The notes beneath the pieces are model-generated. The model made no database searches and had not been told where the DNA came from. It worked only from the letters and a program-made list of their open reading frames with translations. A stretch of DNA of 41,897 nt from positions 1-41,897 of the forward strand of contig DASXNY010000003.1 in the NCBI GenBank assembly GCA_036494715.1, read 5' to 3'. Position numbers and translations under genes: made by a program. Origin of the DNA: JAICJR01 sp036494715 (lineage in GTDB: Bacteria; Actinomycetota; Thermoleophilia; Solirubrobacterales; Thermoleophilaceae). Every line of letters starts with the position of its first letter. Position 1 is the stretch's first letter. Of this stretch, positions 16,494 to 24,570 are shown one piece after another.

Positions 16494-17596
16494 GACCAGA
16501 GCACGTGCAGTTCCGGCGGCTTGCGGAACACCAGGCCGCGCGGCATGGCGGGGCGCTGCGGGTCTAGCCTGAGTCCCGGTAGGCGGTCGAGCAGCCCGGC
16601 GACCGCGATCTGCGCCTCGAGACGCGCGAGGTGCATGCCGATGCAGACGTGCGGGCCGGCGGCGAACGAGAGGTGGCGACCCGCGTTTTCGCGCGTGACG
16701 TCGAAGCGGTCGGGGTCCGGGAAGGTGGCTGGGTCGCGGTTGGCGCCCGCAATCGAGACGGTCACGAGGTCGCGCTCGCCGATCGTGGCGCCGCCGAGCT
16801 CGACCTGGCGCGTGGCGTAGCGGTCGATCGACGCCGCCGATGGTTCGAGCCGCAGCGACTCCTCGATGGCCTTCGCCAGCAGCGAGCGGTTCTCCCGCAC
16901 CAGCGTGAGCTGGTCCTCGTGCCCGAGCAGGTGCAGCACGCAGTTGCAGATCATCCCCTCCGTGGTCTCGATGCCCCCGAACAGGAGCACCGCTGCGTTC
17001 GAGCTCACCTCCCCCGGCGTAAGCGTGCCGTCCCTCACGACTTCCTCGGTGCGCGACCGCAGCTCCGCCGCCGCCCTGGCGCCCGTCTCGGGCACCGGTG
17101 TGCCGGCGGACAGCCCGCTCGTGGCGTCGACGATCGCGTCGTACCAGCCGAGCATCGCCTCCACGCCCACGTCCTCGAGTCCGAGCGTAACGGCCATGGT
17201 GTGAGCGGCCAGTGGGCCCGCGAGGCCGCGGCGCAGCTCCGCGCTGCGCGCGGGCTCGAACCCGTCGATCAGCCGGTCGACCTCCTCCCCGACCACGGTC
17301 GTGAACCGCTCGCGTACCGCGTCCAGCCGGAACGGCCGCGCGAACGGCGCGCGCTGCCGCGTGTGCTCCTCGCCGTCTGTCGTGAGCATGCTCCGGCCCA
17401 CCACCTGGCCCGTGCTGAAGCGCGGATCGTCGACCGTGAACGTCTCGGAATCGCGCATCACCGCGAGCGCGAGGTCGCGCCGCGTCACCAGCCAGCCGCC
17501 GAGCGGCGGTAGCCACGCAACCGGCTCGGTCGCCCGCAGGCGCGCGAGCAGCGGGTGTGGATCGGCCTCGAGCTCGGCGACGGCGGCGTCCGCCAC
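16490..17596 (-). CDS. Cytochrome P450
   Basis: 368-aa soluble heme monooxygenase. The heme loop FAAGPHVCIG carries the thiolate Cys318, the I-helix has FGGIETTEG (Ala/Gly-Gly-x-Glu-Thr oxygen-binding pattern), and the K-helix ExxR is EESLR. Length is slightly short for a bacterial P450 (about 400) but the fold landmarks are complete. GTG at 17596 directly follows the TAG of ligA with no spacer, so translation is probably coupled to ligA; only a weak Shine-Dalgarno is visible. The substrate is unknown. No ferredoxin is adjacent; a rubredoxin lies 13 kb away. Confidence 0.92.
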   Translation of the reverse strand: MADAAVAELEADPHPLLARLRATEPVAWLPPLGGWLVTRRDLALAVMRDSETFTVDDPRFSTGQVVGRSMLTTDGEEHTRQRAPFARPFRLDAVRERFTTVVGEEVDRLIDGFEPARSAELRRGLAGPLAAHTMAVTLGLEDVGVEAMLGWYDAIVDATSGLSAGTPVPETGARAAAELRSRTEEVVRDGTLTPGEVSSNAAVLLFGGIETTEGMICNCVLHLLGHEDQLTLVRENRSLLAKAIEESLRLEPSAASIDRYATRQVELGGATIGERDLVTVSIAGANRDPATFPDPDRFDVTRENAGRHLSFAAGPHVCIGMHLARLEAQIAVAGLLDRLPGLRLDPQRPAMPRGLVFRKPPELHVLWS

Positions 17597-19627
17597 CTAG
17601 CCGCCGTTCAGGAGCGCGAGGAGCCCGTCCTCGTCGAGGATCTCGGTCCCGAGCTTCTCGGCCTTGGCCAGCTTCGAGCCAGGCTCGGCGCCGAGGACGA
17701 GGTAGTCCGTCTTCTTCGAGACCGAGTTCGTGACCTTGGCCCCGGCGGCCTCGAGCTGCTCCGTCGCCAGCTCGCGGGAGACGTTGGGCAGCGTCCCCGT
17801 GATCACGAACGTCTTGCCCGCGAGCGGGCCCTCGGTGCCGGGAATCGGCCCGCCCTCCTGCTGCATCTGGAGGCCGAGCTCGCGCAGGCGCTCGATCAGC
17901 TCGCGCGTGCGGTCCTCGGACAGCCACTCGATCAGCGTCGCCGCCATCACCGGGCCGACGCCGTCGGTCTCCACGATCTGCTCCTCGTTCGCCTCGAGCA
18001 GCGCGTCCACCGAGCCGAACTGCGCGGCCAGGTTGCGGGCGTTCACCCAGCCGATCCCGGGGATGCCGAGCGCGTACAGGACGCGGAAGAAGGGCTGCTG
18101 CTTGGACGCCTCGATGTTGGCGACCAGGTTGCGCGCCGAGATCTCCGCGAAGCCGTCGAGCTCGACCAACCGCTCGGGCGTCAGCTCGTAGATGTCGGCG
18201 GCATCCTTGATCACACCCTCGTTGAGCAGGCGGACGGCGGTCTCCTCGCCGAAGCCGTCGATGTCCATCGCGCCCACGAAGTGCTTCACGTGCTGGAGCA
18301 CCTGCCCGGGGCAGCCGGCCCGGTTGGGGCAGATCGTCCAGACGCCATCCTCGGGCTTGATCGTCGGCGTGTCGCAGGCCGGGCAGCGCTCCGGCGGCGT
18401 CGGCGTGGGCGAGCGTTTCTTGCGCCTCTGCGCCTTCGGCGTCGGCGACACCACCTGCGGGATCACGTCCCCGGCGCGCATCACCACCACCTCGTCACCG
18501 TCGCGCACGTCCTTGCGCTTCAGGTCCTCCTCGTTGTGGAGCGTCGCGAGCTTGACCGTCACGCCCGACACCTGCACCGGCTCGAGCACCGCGAACGGGA
18601 TCATGTGCCCGGTCCGGCCGACGTTCCAGGCCACCTGCTTGAGCGTCGTCGTGGCGGTCATCGGCGGGAACTTCCACGCGATCGCGCCGCGCGGCTCGCG
18701 CCCCACCACGCCGAGGCTGCGCTGCAGCTCGAGGTCGTTGACCTTCACCACCACGCCGTCGATCTCGAAGTCGAGCGACTCACGCCGCTCCTCCCAGGCG
18801 CGGCAGCCGGCGGCGAGGTCGTCGACGTTGTCGTAGACGGCCACATCGGGGCTCACCTTGAAGCCGTGCTTGCCGAGCCATTCGAGCGTCTCCGACTGGG
18901 TCTTGAACGTCATCCCCTCGAGCGCGCCCACGCCGTAGCACCAGATCGACAGCGGCCGCGAAGCGGCAAGCTGCGGATCGAGCTGCCGGATCGAGCCGGC
19001 GGCTGAGTTGCGTGGGTTGGCGAAGGTCGGCTCGCCCGCCGCGGCGCGATCCTCGTTGAGCTTGGCGAACGCGGAGCGCGGCAGGTAGATCTCGCCGCGC
19101 ACCTCGAGCAGCGCCGGCGCGCCCTCCACGCGCAGCGGGATCGCCTTGATCGTGCGCAGGTTCTGGGTCACGTCCTCGCCCACCTCGCCGTTGCCGCGCG
19201 TGGCGCCGCGCACGAGCGCGCCGTTCTCGTACACGAGCGAGATGGCCAGGCCGTCGATCTTCGGCTCGGCCTCGTACTCGATACGCGCGTCCTCCACCCC
19301 CTGCTTCTTCAGCAGGTTGTGCATGCGCGCCTCCCACGCGCGCAGCTCGTCCTCGTTACGCGCGTTGGCGAGCGAGAGCATCGGCTGCAGGTGCGGTACC
19401 TCCTCGAACTTGGCGAGCGGCTCGGCGCCGATGCGCTGGGTGGGCGAGTCGGGAGTGAGCAGCTCGGGATGCTCGCGCTCGATGTCGCGGAGGTCGTTGA
19501 TCAGCTCGTCGTACTGGGCGTCCGAGATCTCCGTGTCGTCGAGTACGTAGTAGCGGTGGTTGTGGTAGTCGAGCTCCTTGCGCAGCTCGGCGGCCCGCCG
19601 CTCGACGGACTTCGCGGTCTTACTCAA
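17597..19627 (-). CDS. ligA: NAD-dependent DNA ligase LigA
   Basis: 676-aa essential DNA ligase sealing nicks with NAD+ as adenylate donor. Domain order is complete: Ia (YHNHRYYVLDD), adenylation domain with KIDG Lys123, OB fold, Cys4 zinc finger (CPAC...CPNRAGCPG), HhH repeats and C-terminal BRCT. Length is typical. The TTG at 19627 is chosen because it gives the standard N-terminus (SKTAKSVERRAAELR) and overlaps the surE stop by 8 bp; a reading further upstream would be antisense-like inside surE. Middle gene of surE-ligA-P450. An insert of Arg/Lys/Pro/Thr (QRRKKRSPTPTPP) precedes the zinc finger. Confidence 0.95.
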   Translation of the reverse strand: MSKTAKSVERRAAELRKELDYHNHRYYVLDDTEISDAQYDELINDLRDIEREHPELLTPDSPTQRIGAEPLAKFEEVPHLQPMLSLANARNEDELRAWEARMHNLLKKQGVEDARIEYEAEPKIDGLAISLVYENGALVRGATRGNGEVGEDVTQNLRTIKAIPLRVEGAPALLEVRGEIYLPRSAFAKLNEDRAAAGEPTFANPRNSAAGSIRQLDPQLAASRPLSIWCYGVGALEGMTFKTQSETLEWLGKHGFKVSPDVAVYDNVDDLAAGCRAWEERRESLDFEIDGVVVKVNDLELQRSLGVVGREPRGAIAWKFPPMTATTTLKQVAWNVGRTGHMIPFAVLEPVQVSGVTVKLATLHNEEDLKRKDVRDGDEVVVMRAGDVIPQVVSPTPKAQRRKKRSPTPTPPERCPACDTPTIKPEDGVWTICPNRAGCPGQVLQHVKHFVGAMDIDGFGEETAVRLLNEGVIKDAADIYELTPERLVELDGFAEISARNLVANIEASKQQPFFRVLYALGIPGIGWVNARNLAAQFGSVDALLEANEEQIVETDGVGPVMAATLIEWLSEDRTRELIERLRELGLQMQQEGGPIPGTEGPLAGKTFVITGTLPNVSRELATEQLEAAGAKVTNSVSKKTDYLVLGAEPGSKLAKAEKLGTEILDEDGLLALLNGG

Positions 19628-20432
19628 CCTCTCGCGCGGCGGGTCGGAGCAGGCCGTCGAGGTCGAAGTCGCCGAGCGACTCGATGCCCGACTCGTCCGT
19701 GAGATCGAAGTGCAGCGGGGTGACGGCGATGCAGCTGTCCGCGATCGCGGCGAAGTCGGTGCCTTCCTCGCGTTCGTAATCCGGGTCGTCGCCGTAGATC
19801 CGGTAGCGCCGCCGGCCGCCGTCCTCCTCGACCAGGTGGAGCTCGTCCCTGTAGACGCGCCGGCCGAGCCTGCACACGCGCGCACCGTCCACGTCCCCGG
19901 CGGGGCAGTTGACGTTGAGCAGCGTCCCCTCGGGCATCGGCACGTGCTCGAGCTCCTCGACCATCCGCGCCACGAAGGCGGCCGCCTTGTCGAAGCCGAA
20001 CTCGCGCCCGAGGCGGAAGTCGAGCTCGCGCATGTTGGACTGCTGCGACACCGCGATGGCCGGCACGCCGAGCACGATCCCCTCGAGCGCCGCGGCCACC
20101 GTGCCGGAGTAGGTGATGTCGTCGCCCAGGTTGGAGCCGTGGTTGATGCCGGACACGATCAGCTCGGGCTCGAACTCCACCAGACCGAGCGCGGCGAAGC
20201 GCACGCAGTCCACCGGCGTGCCGTCCGTTGCGTAGCCGACCGTCCCGTCCGCGAACTCCACCTCGTCCACCCAGAGCGGCTGGCGCGTGGTGATCGAGCG
20301 CGCGGTGGCGCTCCGGTTCGAGTCCGGCGCGATCACCGCGAGCTCGACGCCCGGCACCTCGAGAAGGGCCCTGCGCATGGCGTTCAGGCCGGTCGCCTGG
20401 ATGCCGTCGTCGTTGGTGAGGAGGACCTTCAT
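19620..20432 (-). CDS. surE: 5'/3'-nucleotidase SurE
   Basis: 270-aa metal-dependent nucleoside monophosphatase. N-terminal LLTNDDG (metal ligands Asp8, Asp9), APDSNRS at 36-41 and SGINHGSNLGDD with Asn97 are the SurE signature. Length is normal for the family. First gene of the surE-ligA-P450 group; ligA starts inside its last codons. It is divergent from the methyltransferase gene with 17 bp between starts, so the promoters of the two must overlap each other's coding starts. Confidence 0.94.
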   Translation of the reverse strand: MKVLLTNDDGIQATGLNAMRRALLEVPGVELAVIAPDSNRSATARSITTRQPLWVDEVEFADGTVGYATDGTPVDCVRFAALGLVEFEPELIVSGINHGSNLGDDITYSGTVAAALEGIVLGVPAIAVSQQSNMRELDFRLGREFGFDKAAAFVARMVEELEHVPMPEGTLLNVNCPAGDVDGARVCRLGRRVYRDELHLVEEDGGRRRYRIYGDDPDYEREEGTDFAAIADSCIAVTPLHFDLTDESGIESLGDFDLDGLLRPAAREVE

Positions 20433-20449
20433 CCCGGCCTCTGAGCATA

Positions 20450-21202
20450 GTGTTCGCCGCCGCCGTGAACCTGCTCGTCAGAGTCCGTCGCCAGTGGCGC
20501 CTCTTCCGCCTCCGAGGGGACGCTGTCGAGTGCCCGTGCTGCGGCGGGAGCTTTCGCGCGTTCATGCCCGGGAGGGACCCGAACAACCCGGTCTGCCCGC
20601 GCTGCGGGGCTCAGGCGCGGCACCGCGCGCTGTGGCTCTATCTGCATGGACGCACCGACCTCTTCACCCGTAAAGGGCTGCGGGTGCTGCATTTCGCCCC
20701 CGAGCGGGCACTCGGTGGCGCGCTCGCCGCGGCGCCAGGCCTCCACTACGTCAGCGCCGACCTCGAGGATCCGGCCGCCATGGAGCACTTCGACATCACC
20801 GCCATCCCGCACGAGGACGGTTCCTTCGACGTGATCCTCTGCATCCACGTGCTCGAGCACGTCGAGGACGACCGCGCGGGGATGCGCGAGCTCCGGCGCA
20901 TCCTCAGCCCGGACGGCTTCGCGATCGTGCTCGTGCCGCTCGACCTCTCGCGAGAGCAGACCTACGAGGACCCCACCATCACCGCCCCCGCGGAGCGCGA
21001 GCGCGCCTTCTGGCAAACGGACCACGTGCGCCTCTACGGCCAAGACTTCCCAGAGCGCCTCAAAGAAGCGGGCTTCCAGGTAACCGTGGACCGCTGGGTC
21101 AGAACCCTGGACCCAGCAACGATCCAGCGCAACGGCCTCTTCCCATTGGAAGACATCTACGTCGGCAGAACCAAGAACCAAGAACCAAGAACCAAGAACT
21201 AA
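20450..21202 (+). CDS. Zinc-ribbon SAM-dependent methyltransferase
   Basis: About 250 aa. An N-terminal zinc ribbon (Cys28, Cys30/31, Cys49, Cys52: CPCCGG...CPRCG) is joined to a class I methyltransferase domain. Motif I is atypical (VLHFAPERALGG in place of the Gly-rich loop), while FDVILCIHVLEHVEDD and LRRILSPDGFAIVLVPLD are clear later motifs of the Methyltransf_11 group. Substrate unknown. The start is uncertain: GTG at 20450 or GTG at 20465. The last residues (RTKNQEPRTKN) and the TAA stop are encoded by the AGAACCA heptamer array, so the natural end was probably near DIYVG. Confidence 0.82.
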   Translation: MFAAAVNLLVRVRRQWRLFRLRGDAVECPCCGGSFRAFMPGRDPNNPVCPRCGAQARHRALWLYLHGRTDLFTRKGLRVLHFAPERALGGALAAAPGLHYVSADLEDPAAMEHFDITAIPHEDGSFDVILCIHVLEHVEDDRAGMRELRRILSPDGFAIVLVPLDLSREQTYEDPTITAPAERERAFWQTDHVRLYGQDFPERLKEAGFQVTVDRWVRTLDPATIQRNGLFPLEDIYVGRTKNQEPRTKN

Positions 21203-21229
21203 GAACTAAGAACTAAGAACCAAGAACTA
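21167..21229. repeat. Nine-unit AGAAC(C/T)A heptamer array between convergent genes
   Basis: Nine contiguous 7-bp units: four AGAACCA, three AGAACTA, one AGAACCA and one AGAACTA, with no other changes. The T-variant creates TAA on the + strand and TAG on the minus strand. The fifth unit's TAA (21200-21202) ends the methyltransferase, and the last unit's CTA (21227-21229) ends the NTF2-like gene. AT-rich against a very GC-rich background. Confidence 0.95.
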
Positions 21230-21616
21230 CCCCCAGAACGCGTGCCACGCGTCGAGGTCATCAGGCGTCTCGCGAATCTCCGCCACTCGCCCCCTGCGCA
21301 CCAGAAACGAGAACGTCATCCGATGGTCGAGCCGCTCGCGGCCGTGCCTCGCGGTGACCCGCGCGCGCACGGTCACCCGCCCGCCCTCTTGTTCGAACGA
21401 CTCCGCCTCGACCAGCAGGGTGCCGCCGCAGATCCGCATGATGCGGCCCATCGCGCGCGCGGCGGTCATCCGGCCTCGGTGCTCGCGCCCACCGATCCGC
21501 GGGCTGTCGGCGGGCAGCGACAACAGCAGGTCGCGCGTCGTGAGCCGCATCATCGTAATCATGTGGCGCTCGCGCATCGCCTCCAGGAACCGCCGTACGA
21601 TCTCGACCTCGTCCAT
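21227..21616 (-). CDS. NTF2-like (SnoaL-type) protein
   Basis: 129-aa small alpha+beta-barrel-type protein, probably of the NTF2/SnoaL superfamily: an initial helix VEIVRRFLEAMRERH, then strands around LLLSLPADSPRIGGREHRGR, GTLLVEAESFEQEGGRVTVRARVTA and MTFSFLVRRGRVAEI. Such folds serve as small enzymes or ligand binders; no active site can be named. ATG at 21616 overlaps the truA stop (TGATG), so it is the last gene of the ribosomal alpha-operon extension. The stop codon lies in the heptamer array. Confidence 0.72.
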   Translation of the reverse strand: MDEVEIVRRFLEAMRERHMITMMRLTTRDLLLSLPADSPRIGGREHRGRMTAARAMGRIMRICGGTLLVEAESFEQEGGRVTVRARVTARHGRERLDHRMTFSFLVRRGRVAEIRETPDDLDAWHAFWG

Positions 21617-22338
21617 CAGTAGCGCACGCTCTCGAGATAGAGGCCGTGGGCGGGCGCGGTCTCGCCCGCCTCGCCGCGCGGCCGGCCTTCCAAGAGCGTC
21701 TTGAAATGGCCGACGTCGCTGCGTCCGCGTGCCACGTCCAACATCGTGCCCAGAAGTGTGCGCGCCATATGTCGCATGAATGTGTCCGCCTCGATCCAGA
21801 ATTCGAGCACGTGCTCGCCGCCCTCGGTCCATTCGGCGCGCAATACCTCGCGCTCGAAGCGCACGTGGTCGGTCTCCGTGGGAGTGAAGGCGGTGAAGTC
21901 GTGCGTGCCGAGCAGCGCACCCGCGCAGGCGTGGAGCGCCGCGCGATCGAGCGGGTGCGGCCAGTGCAGCGCCCGCTCGCGCTCGAACGGGCTGGCCGCC
22001 GCCCGCGTGAAGAGGCGGTAGCGATAGGTCCTGCTCAGCGCGTCACGGCGGGCGTCAAAGCCCTCGCGGGCGGCCTCGCTCTCGATCACGCGCACATCCC
22101 GCGGCAGCACGCCGTTGAGAGCGCTCGGCGGCGCCGGCTCCCCGGCGTGGCTCCCCACCTGCCCGCGCGCGTGCACGCCGGCGTCGGTGCGCCCCGCCAC
22201 CATGACCTGCACCTCCCGCTGGAGCACGCGCCCGAGACCCTCCTCCAGCTCACCCTGAACCGTCCGCAGCCCCGGCTGGAGCGCCCAGCCGGCGAACTCC
22301 GAGCCGTCGTACTCGAGCAGCAGGCGCGCTGTTGCCAC
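21616..22338 (-). CDS. truA: tRNA pseudouridine synthase A
   Basis: 240-aa enzyme forming pseudouridine at positions 38-40 of the tRNA anticodon stem-loop. Catalytic Asp52 lies in GRTDAGVHARGQ; LEYDGSEFAGW and FMRHMARTLLGTMLDV are further TruA signatures. GTG at 22338 overlaps the TAG of the methyltransferase by one base (TAGTG), giving a normal N-terminus (ATARLLLEYDG). Location after rplQ is the common actinobacterial and firmicute order, here with a methyltransferase inserted between. Confidence 0.94.
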   Translation of the reverse strand: MATARLLLEYDGSEFAGWALQPGLRTVQGELEEGLGRVLQREVQVMVAGRTDAGVHARGQVGSHAGEPAPPSALNGVLPRDVRVIESEAAREGFDARRDALSRTYRYRLFTRAAASPFERERALHWPHPLDRAALHACAGALLGTHDFTAFTPTETDHVRFEREVLRAEWTEGGEHVLEFWIEADTFMRHMARTLLGTMLDVARGRSDVGHFKTLLEGRPRGEAGETAPAHGLYLESVRY

Positions 22339-23144
22339 TACCCGCGCTTGCGCGCGACGGTGACGAGGTACTCGTTGTCGATCGCGACGCCGCCGCCGCT
22401 TGCCTGGTTGAACTCGTCGATCACGCCGCGGATGTCCTGCTTCATCGCGGCGCGGTCTCCGTCGGACAGGGCCTGCGCGCGTGCCACGCTCGGCCCGGCA
22501 TTCCTCGAGAACTCGAAAAACCCCTCCACCGAGTCCCACTCGTGCCGGATCGAGTGCCGTTCGAACTGCAACGACGAGGCCAGCGAGGCAAGCCGCTCAC
22601 CCACGACGTCCTCCTCGCCCCACATCGTGCTCCGCGGCGTGCCCTCAGGCATCGGCACGTACTTGCTGCCGAGCGCAAAGACCTCGCCCTGAAAGCCCCC
22701 CGGGGTCCATGCCGCGAGACCCACGGTGCCGCCGGGCCGCACCACTCTGAACATCTCAGCGGCCGCCACGTCCGGGCGCGGCGCGAACATCGCGCCGAAT
22801 ACGGACGCCGAGCAGTCGAAGCGCGCATCTTCGAACGGCAGGTGCTCCACGTCGGCCACCAGCCACTCGATGTCGTAGCCCTCCTCCGCCGTGCGCGCGC
22901 GCCCGAGCTCCACCTGGGCGGGACTCAGGTCGGTCGCCACGACCGCCGCTCCCTCGCGGGCGGCCAGCAGCGCGAGGTTGCCGTTGCCCGCGGCCACGTC
23001 CAGCACCTCCTGCCCGGCCGAGATGGCGCAAGCGTCGACGAGTGCCTGGGAGGCGGGCAGGATGGCCCGGGCGATCTCCGCGTAGTTGCCGAGCGCCCAC
23101 GCCTCCCGCGTGCGCGCCTTCAGCTCCTCCGCGAAGTCGGCCAC
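22338..23144 (-). CDS. Class I SAM-dependent methyltransferase
   Basis: 268-aa methyltransferase of the UbiE/Methyltransf_11 type. Motif I VLDVAAGNGNLAL (about 47-59), the acidic VVATDLS strand end, VADVEHLPFEDARFD, and RVVRPGGTVGLAAW are clear. The target (lipid, quinone, small molecule) cannot be inferred. GTG at 23144 lies 7 bp after the rplQ stop, so it is within the ribosomal alpha operon between rplQ and truA, which is an unusual place for a metabolic methyltransferase; the product could conceivably act on RNA or ribosome but no motif supports that. Confidence 0.85.
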   Translation of the reverse strand: MADFAEELKARTREAWALGNYAEIARAILPASQALVDACAISAGQEVLDVAAGNGNLALLAAREGAAVVATDLSPAQVELGRARTAEEGYDIEWLVADVEHLPFEDARFDCSASVFGAMFAPRPDVAAAEMFRVVRPGGTVGLAAWTPGGFQGEVFALGSKYVPMPEGTPRSTMWGEEDVVGERLASLASSLQFERHSIRHEWDSVEGFFEFSRNAGPSVARAQALSDGDRAAMKQDIRGVIDEFNQASGGGVAIDNEYLVTVARKRG

Positions 23145-23151
23145 CGGCCGC

Positions 23152-23505
23152 TCAGACGAGCTCGAGCAGGACCATCTCGGTCGAGTCCGACCGGCGCGGC
23201 CCCAGCTTCAGGATGCGCGTGTAGCCGCCCGGGCGCTCCGAGTAGCGAGGAGCGATCTCCTCGAACAGCTTGTAGACCACGAATTTGTCCTGGCCCAGCC
23301 GCGCCATCGCCTGGCGCCGCGCGTGCTGGTCGCCCCTCTTGGCGAGGGTGATCAGCCGCTCGAGATCGGGCTTGACCGCCTTGGCCTTGGCCTCGGTGGT
23401 CTCGATCCGCTCGTGCGTGATCACCTCTCGCGAGAGGTTCATGAGCAGCGCCTTGCGGTGCGAGGCGCTGCGGCTGAGCTTTCCGCGGTCCTTCTGGTGG
23501 CGCAT
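23152..23505 (-). CDS. rplQ: 50S ribosomal protein L17
   Basis: 117-aa large-subunit protein near the tunnel exit. Starts with the family signature MRHQKDRGKLSRSASHRKAL and keeps the whole core up to RRSDSTEMVLLEL. Normal length for the short bacterial form. Lies 24 bp downstream of rpoA, as in most bacteria; the next gene is a methyltransferase rather than truA directly. Confidence 0.97.
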   Translation of the reverse strand: MRHQKDRGKLSRSASHRKALLMNLSREVITHERIETTEAKAKAVKPDLERLITLAKRGDQHARRQAMARLGQDKFVVYKLFEEIAPRYSERPGGYTRILKLGPRRSDSTEMVLLELV

Positions 23506-23529
23506 GGTTCTGGGAGTCTACGGAAGGGT

Positions 23530-24501
23530 CTAGCCCTGCCGCAGGTGCAGTCCGCGCGCCTCGAGGGTCTCGATGACTTCCTCGATCGACTTGCGGCCGA
23601 AGTTCGGGATCGCGTTGAGCTCGGACTCGGACTTCTGGAGCAGCTCGCCCACGGTCTGGATGCCCGCGCGCTTGAGGCAGTTGTACGAGCGCACGCCCAG
23701 CTCGAGCTCCTCGATCAGGATGTCGTCCATCCCGCCCGGGGCGCGACCGCCGGGAGCCGGACCCGCCGCCGCGGCGGCGTCCAGCCCGCCGTCGACCCCA
23801 CCGCGCAACGCCTCGAGGCGCTCCTGGTCGGTGAAGATCGAAAGGCTCTGGATCAGGATCTCGGCCGCTTCGCGCAGAGCCGCCTGGGGCTCCACCGAAC
23901 CGTCGGTCTCGATGTCGAGCGTGAGCTTGTCGTAGTCCGTGCGCTGGCCGACACGCGCGGCCTCCACCTGGTAGGCGACGCGCTTGACCGGCGAGAAGAT
24001 CGAGTCGATCGGGATGACCCCGATCGGCTGGTCGTCGGTCTTGTTCTCCTCGGCCGGCGAATAGCCGCGTCCGCGCCCGACCGTCAGGTAGACCTCGAGC
24101 TTGGTCTTCTTCTCGAGCGTGGCGATGTGGGCGTCCGGGTTGAGGATCTCGACGCCCGAGGGCAGGTCGATGTCCTTGGCCGTGACTTCACCGGGTCCGG
24201 TCGCGATCAGCGGCGCCTCGATCTCGGTGGCGTCCGTATGCATGCGGCACACCACCTCCTTGAGGTTGAGGACAATGTCCGTCACGTCCTCCTTCACCCC
24301 CGAGATCGTCGAGAACTCGTGGGCGACGCCCTCGATCCTCACGCTCGTGACGGCGGCCCCGGCGAGGGACGACAGCAGCACTCGCCGAAGCGAGTTGCCA
24401 AAGGTGTAGCCGAAGCCGCGATCGAGCGGCTCGATCGTGAATGTGCCGTGGTTGTCCTCCACGTTCTCGGCGGAAATCTGGGGAGTCTGAAACTCGAGCA
24501 T
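23530..24501 (-). CDS. rpoA: RNA polymerase alpha subunit
   Basis: 323-aa subunit that dimerises to nucleate RNA polymerase and binds promoter UP elements and activators. The N-terminal domain (about 1-232) has GYTFGNSLRRVLLSSL; a flexible Ala/Gly/Pro linker covers about 233-257; the C-terminal domain (about 258-323) has ELELGVRSYNCLKRAGI with the DNA-binding and HhH helices. The ATG at 24501 has AAGGA about 9 bp upstream. A 69-bp spacer separates it from rpsD, the longest inside the alpha operon. Confidence 0.98.
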   Translation of the reverse strand: MLEFQTPQISAENVEDNHGTFTIEPLDRGFGYTFGNSLRRVLLSSLAGAAVTSVRIEGVAHEFSTISGVKEDVTDIVLNLKEVVCRMHTDATEIEAPLIATGPGEVTAKDIDLPSGVEILNPDAHIATLEKKTKLEVYLTVGRGRGYSPAEENKTDDQPIGVIPIDSIFSPVKRVAYQVEAARVGQRTDYDKLTLDIETDGSVEPQAALREAAEILIQSLSIFTDQERLEALRGGVDGGLDAAAAAGPAPGGRAPGGMDDILIEELELGVRSYNCLKRAGIQTVGELLQKSESELNAIPNFGRKSIEEVIETLEARGLHLRQG

Positions 24502-24570
24502 GAGTGTGGTTCCTTCGCGTCTGGGCTCACCGCGGGCCGCGTCAGTGCGACACGATGCGGCAGCGGGTCA

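Noticed and set aside
14478..17927. Very long minus-strand open frame (over 1,100 codons) across dacB and P450
   Set aside because: Low-complexity Arg/Ala/Gly composition typical of a shadow frame; two well-supported genes with intact active sites occupy the same DNA.
21167..21229. CRISPR array
   Set aside because: Units are 7 bp and contiguous, with no spacers and no cas genes nearby.
24502..24570. S4-binding leader or regulatory pseudoknot upstream of rpoA
   Set aside because: The 69-bp spacer has short GC-complementary patches but no convincing pseudoknot can be drawn by eye.
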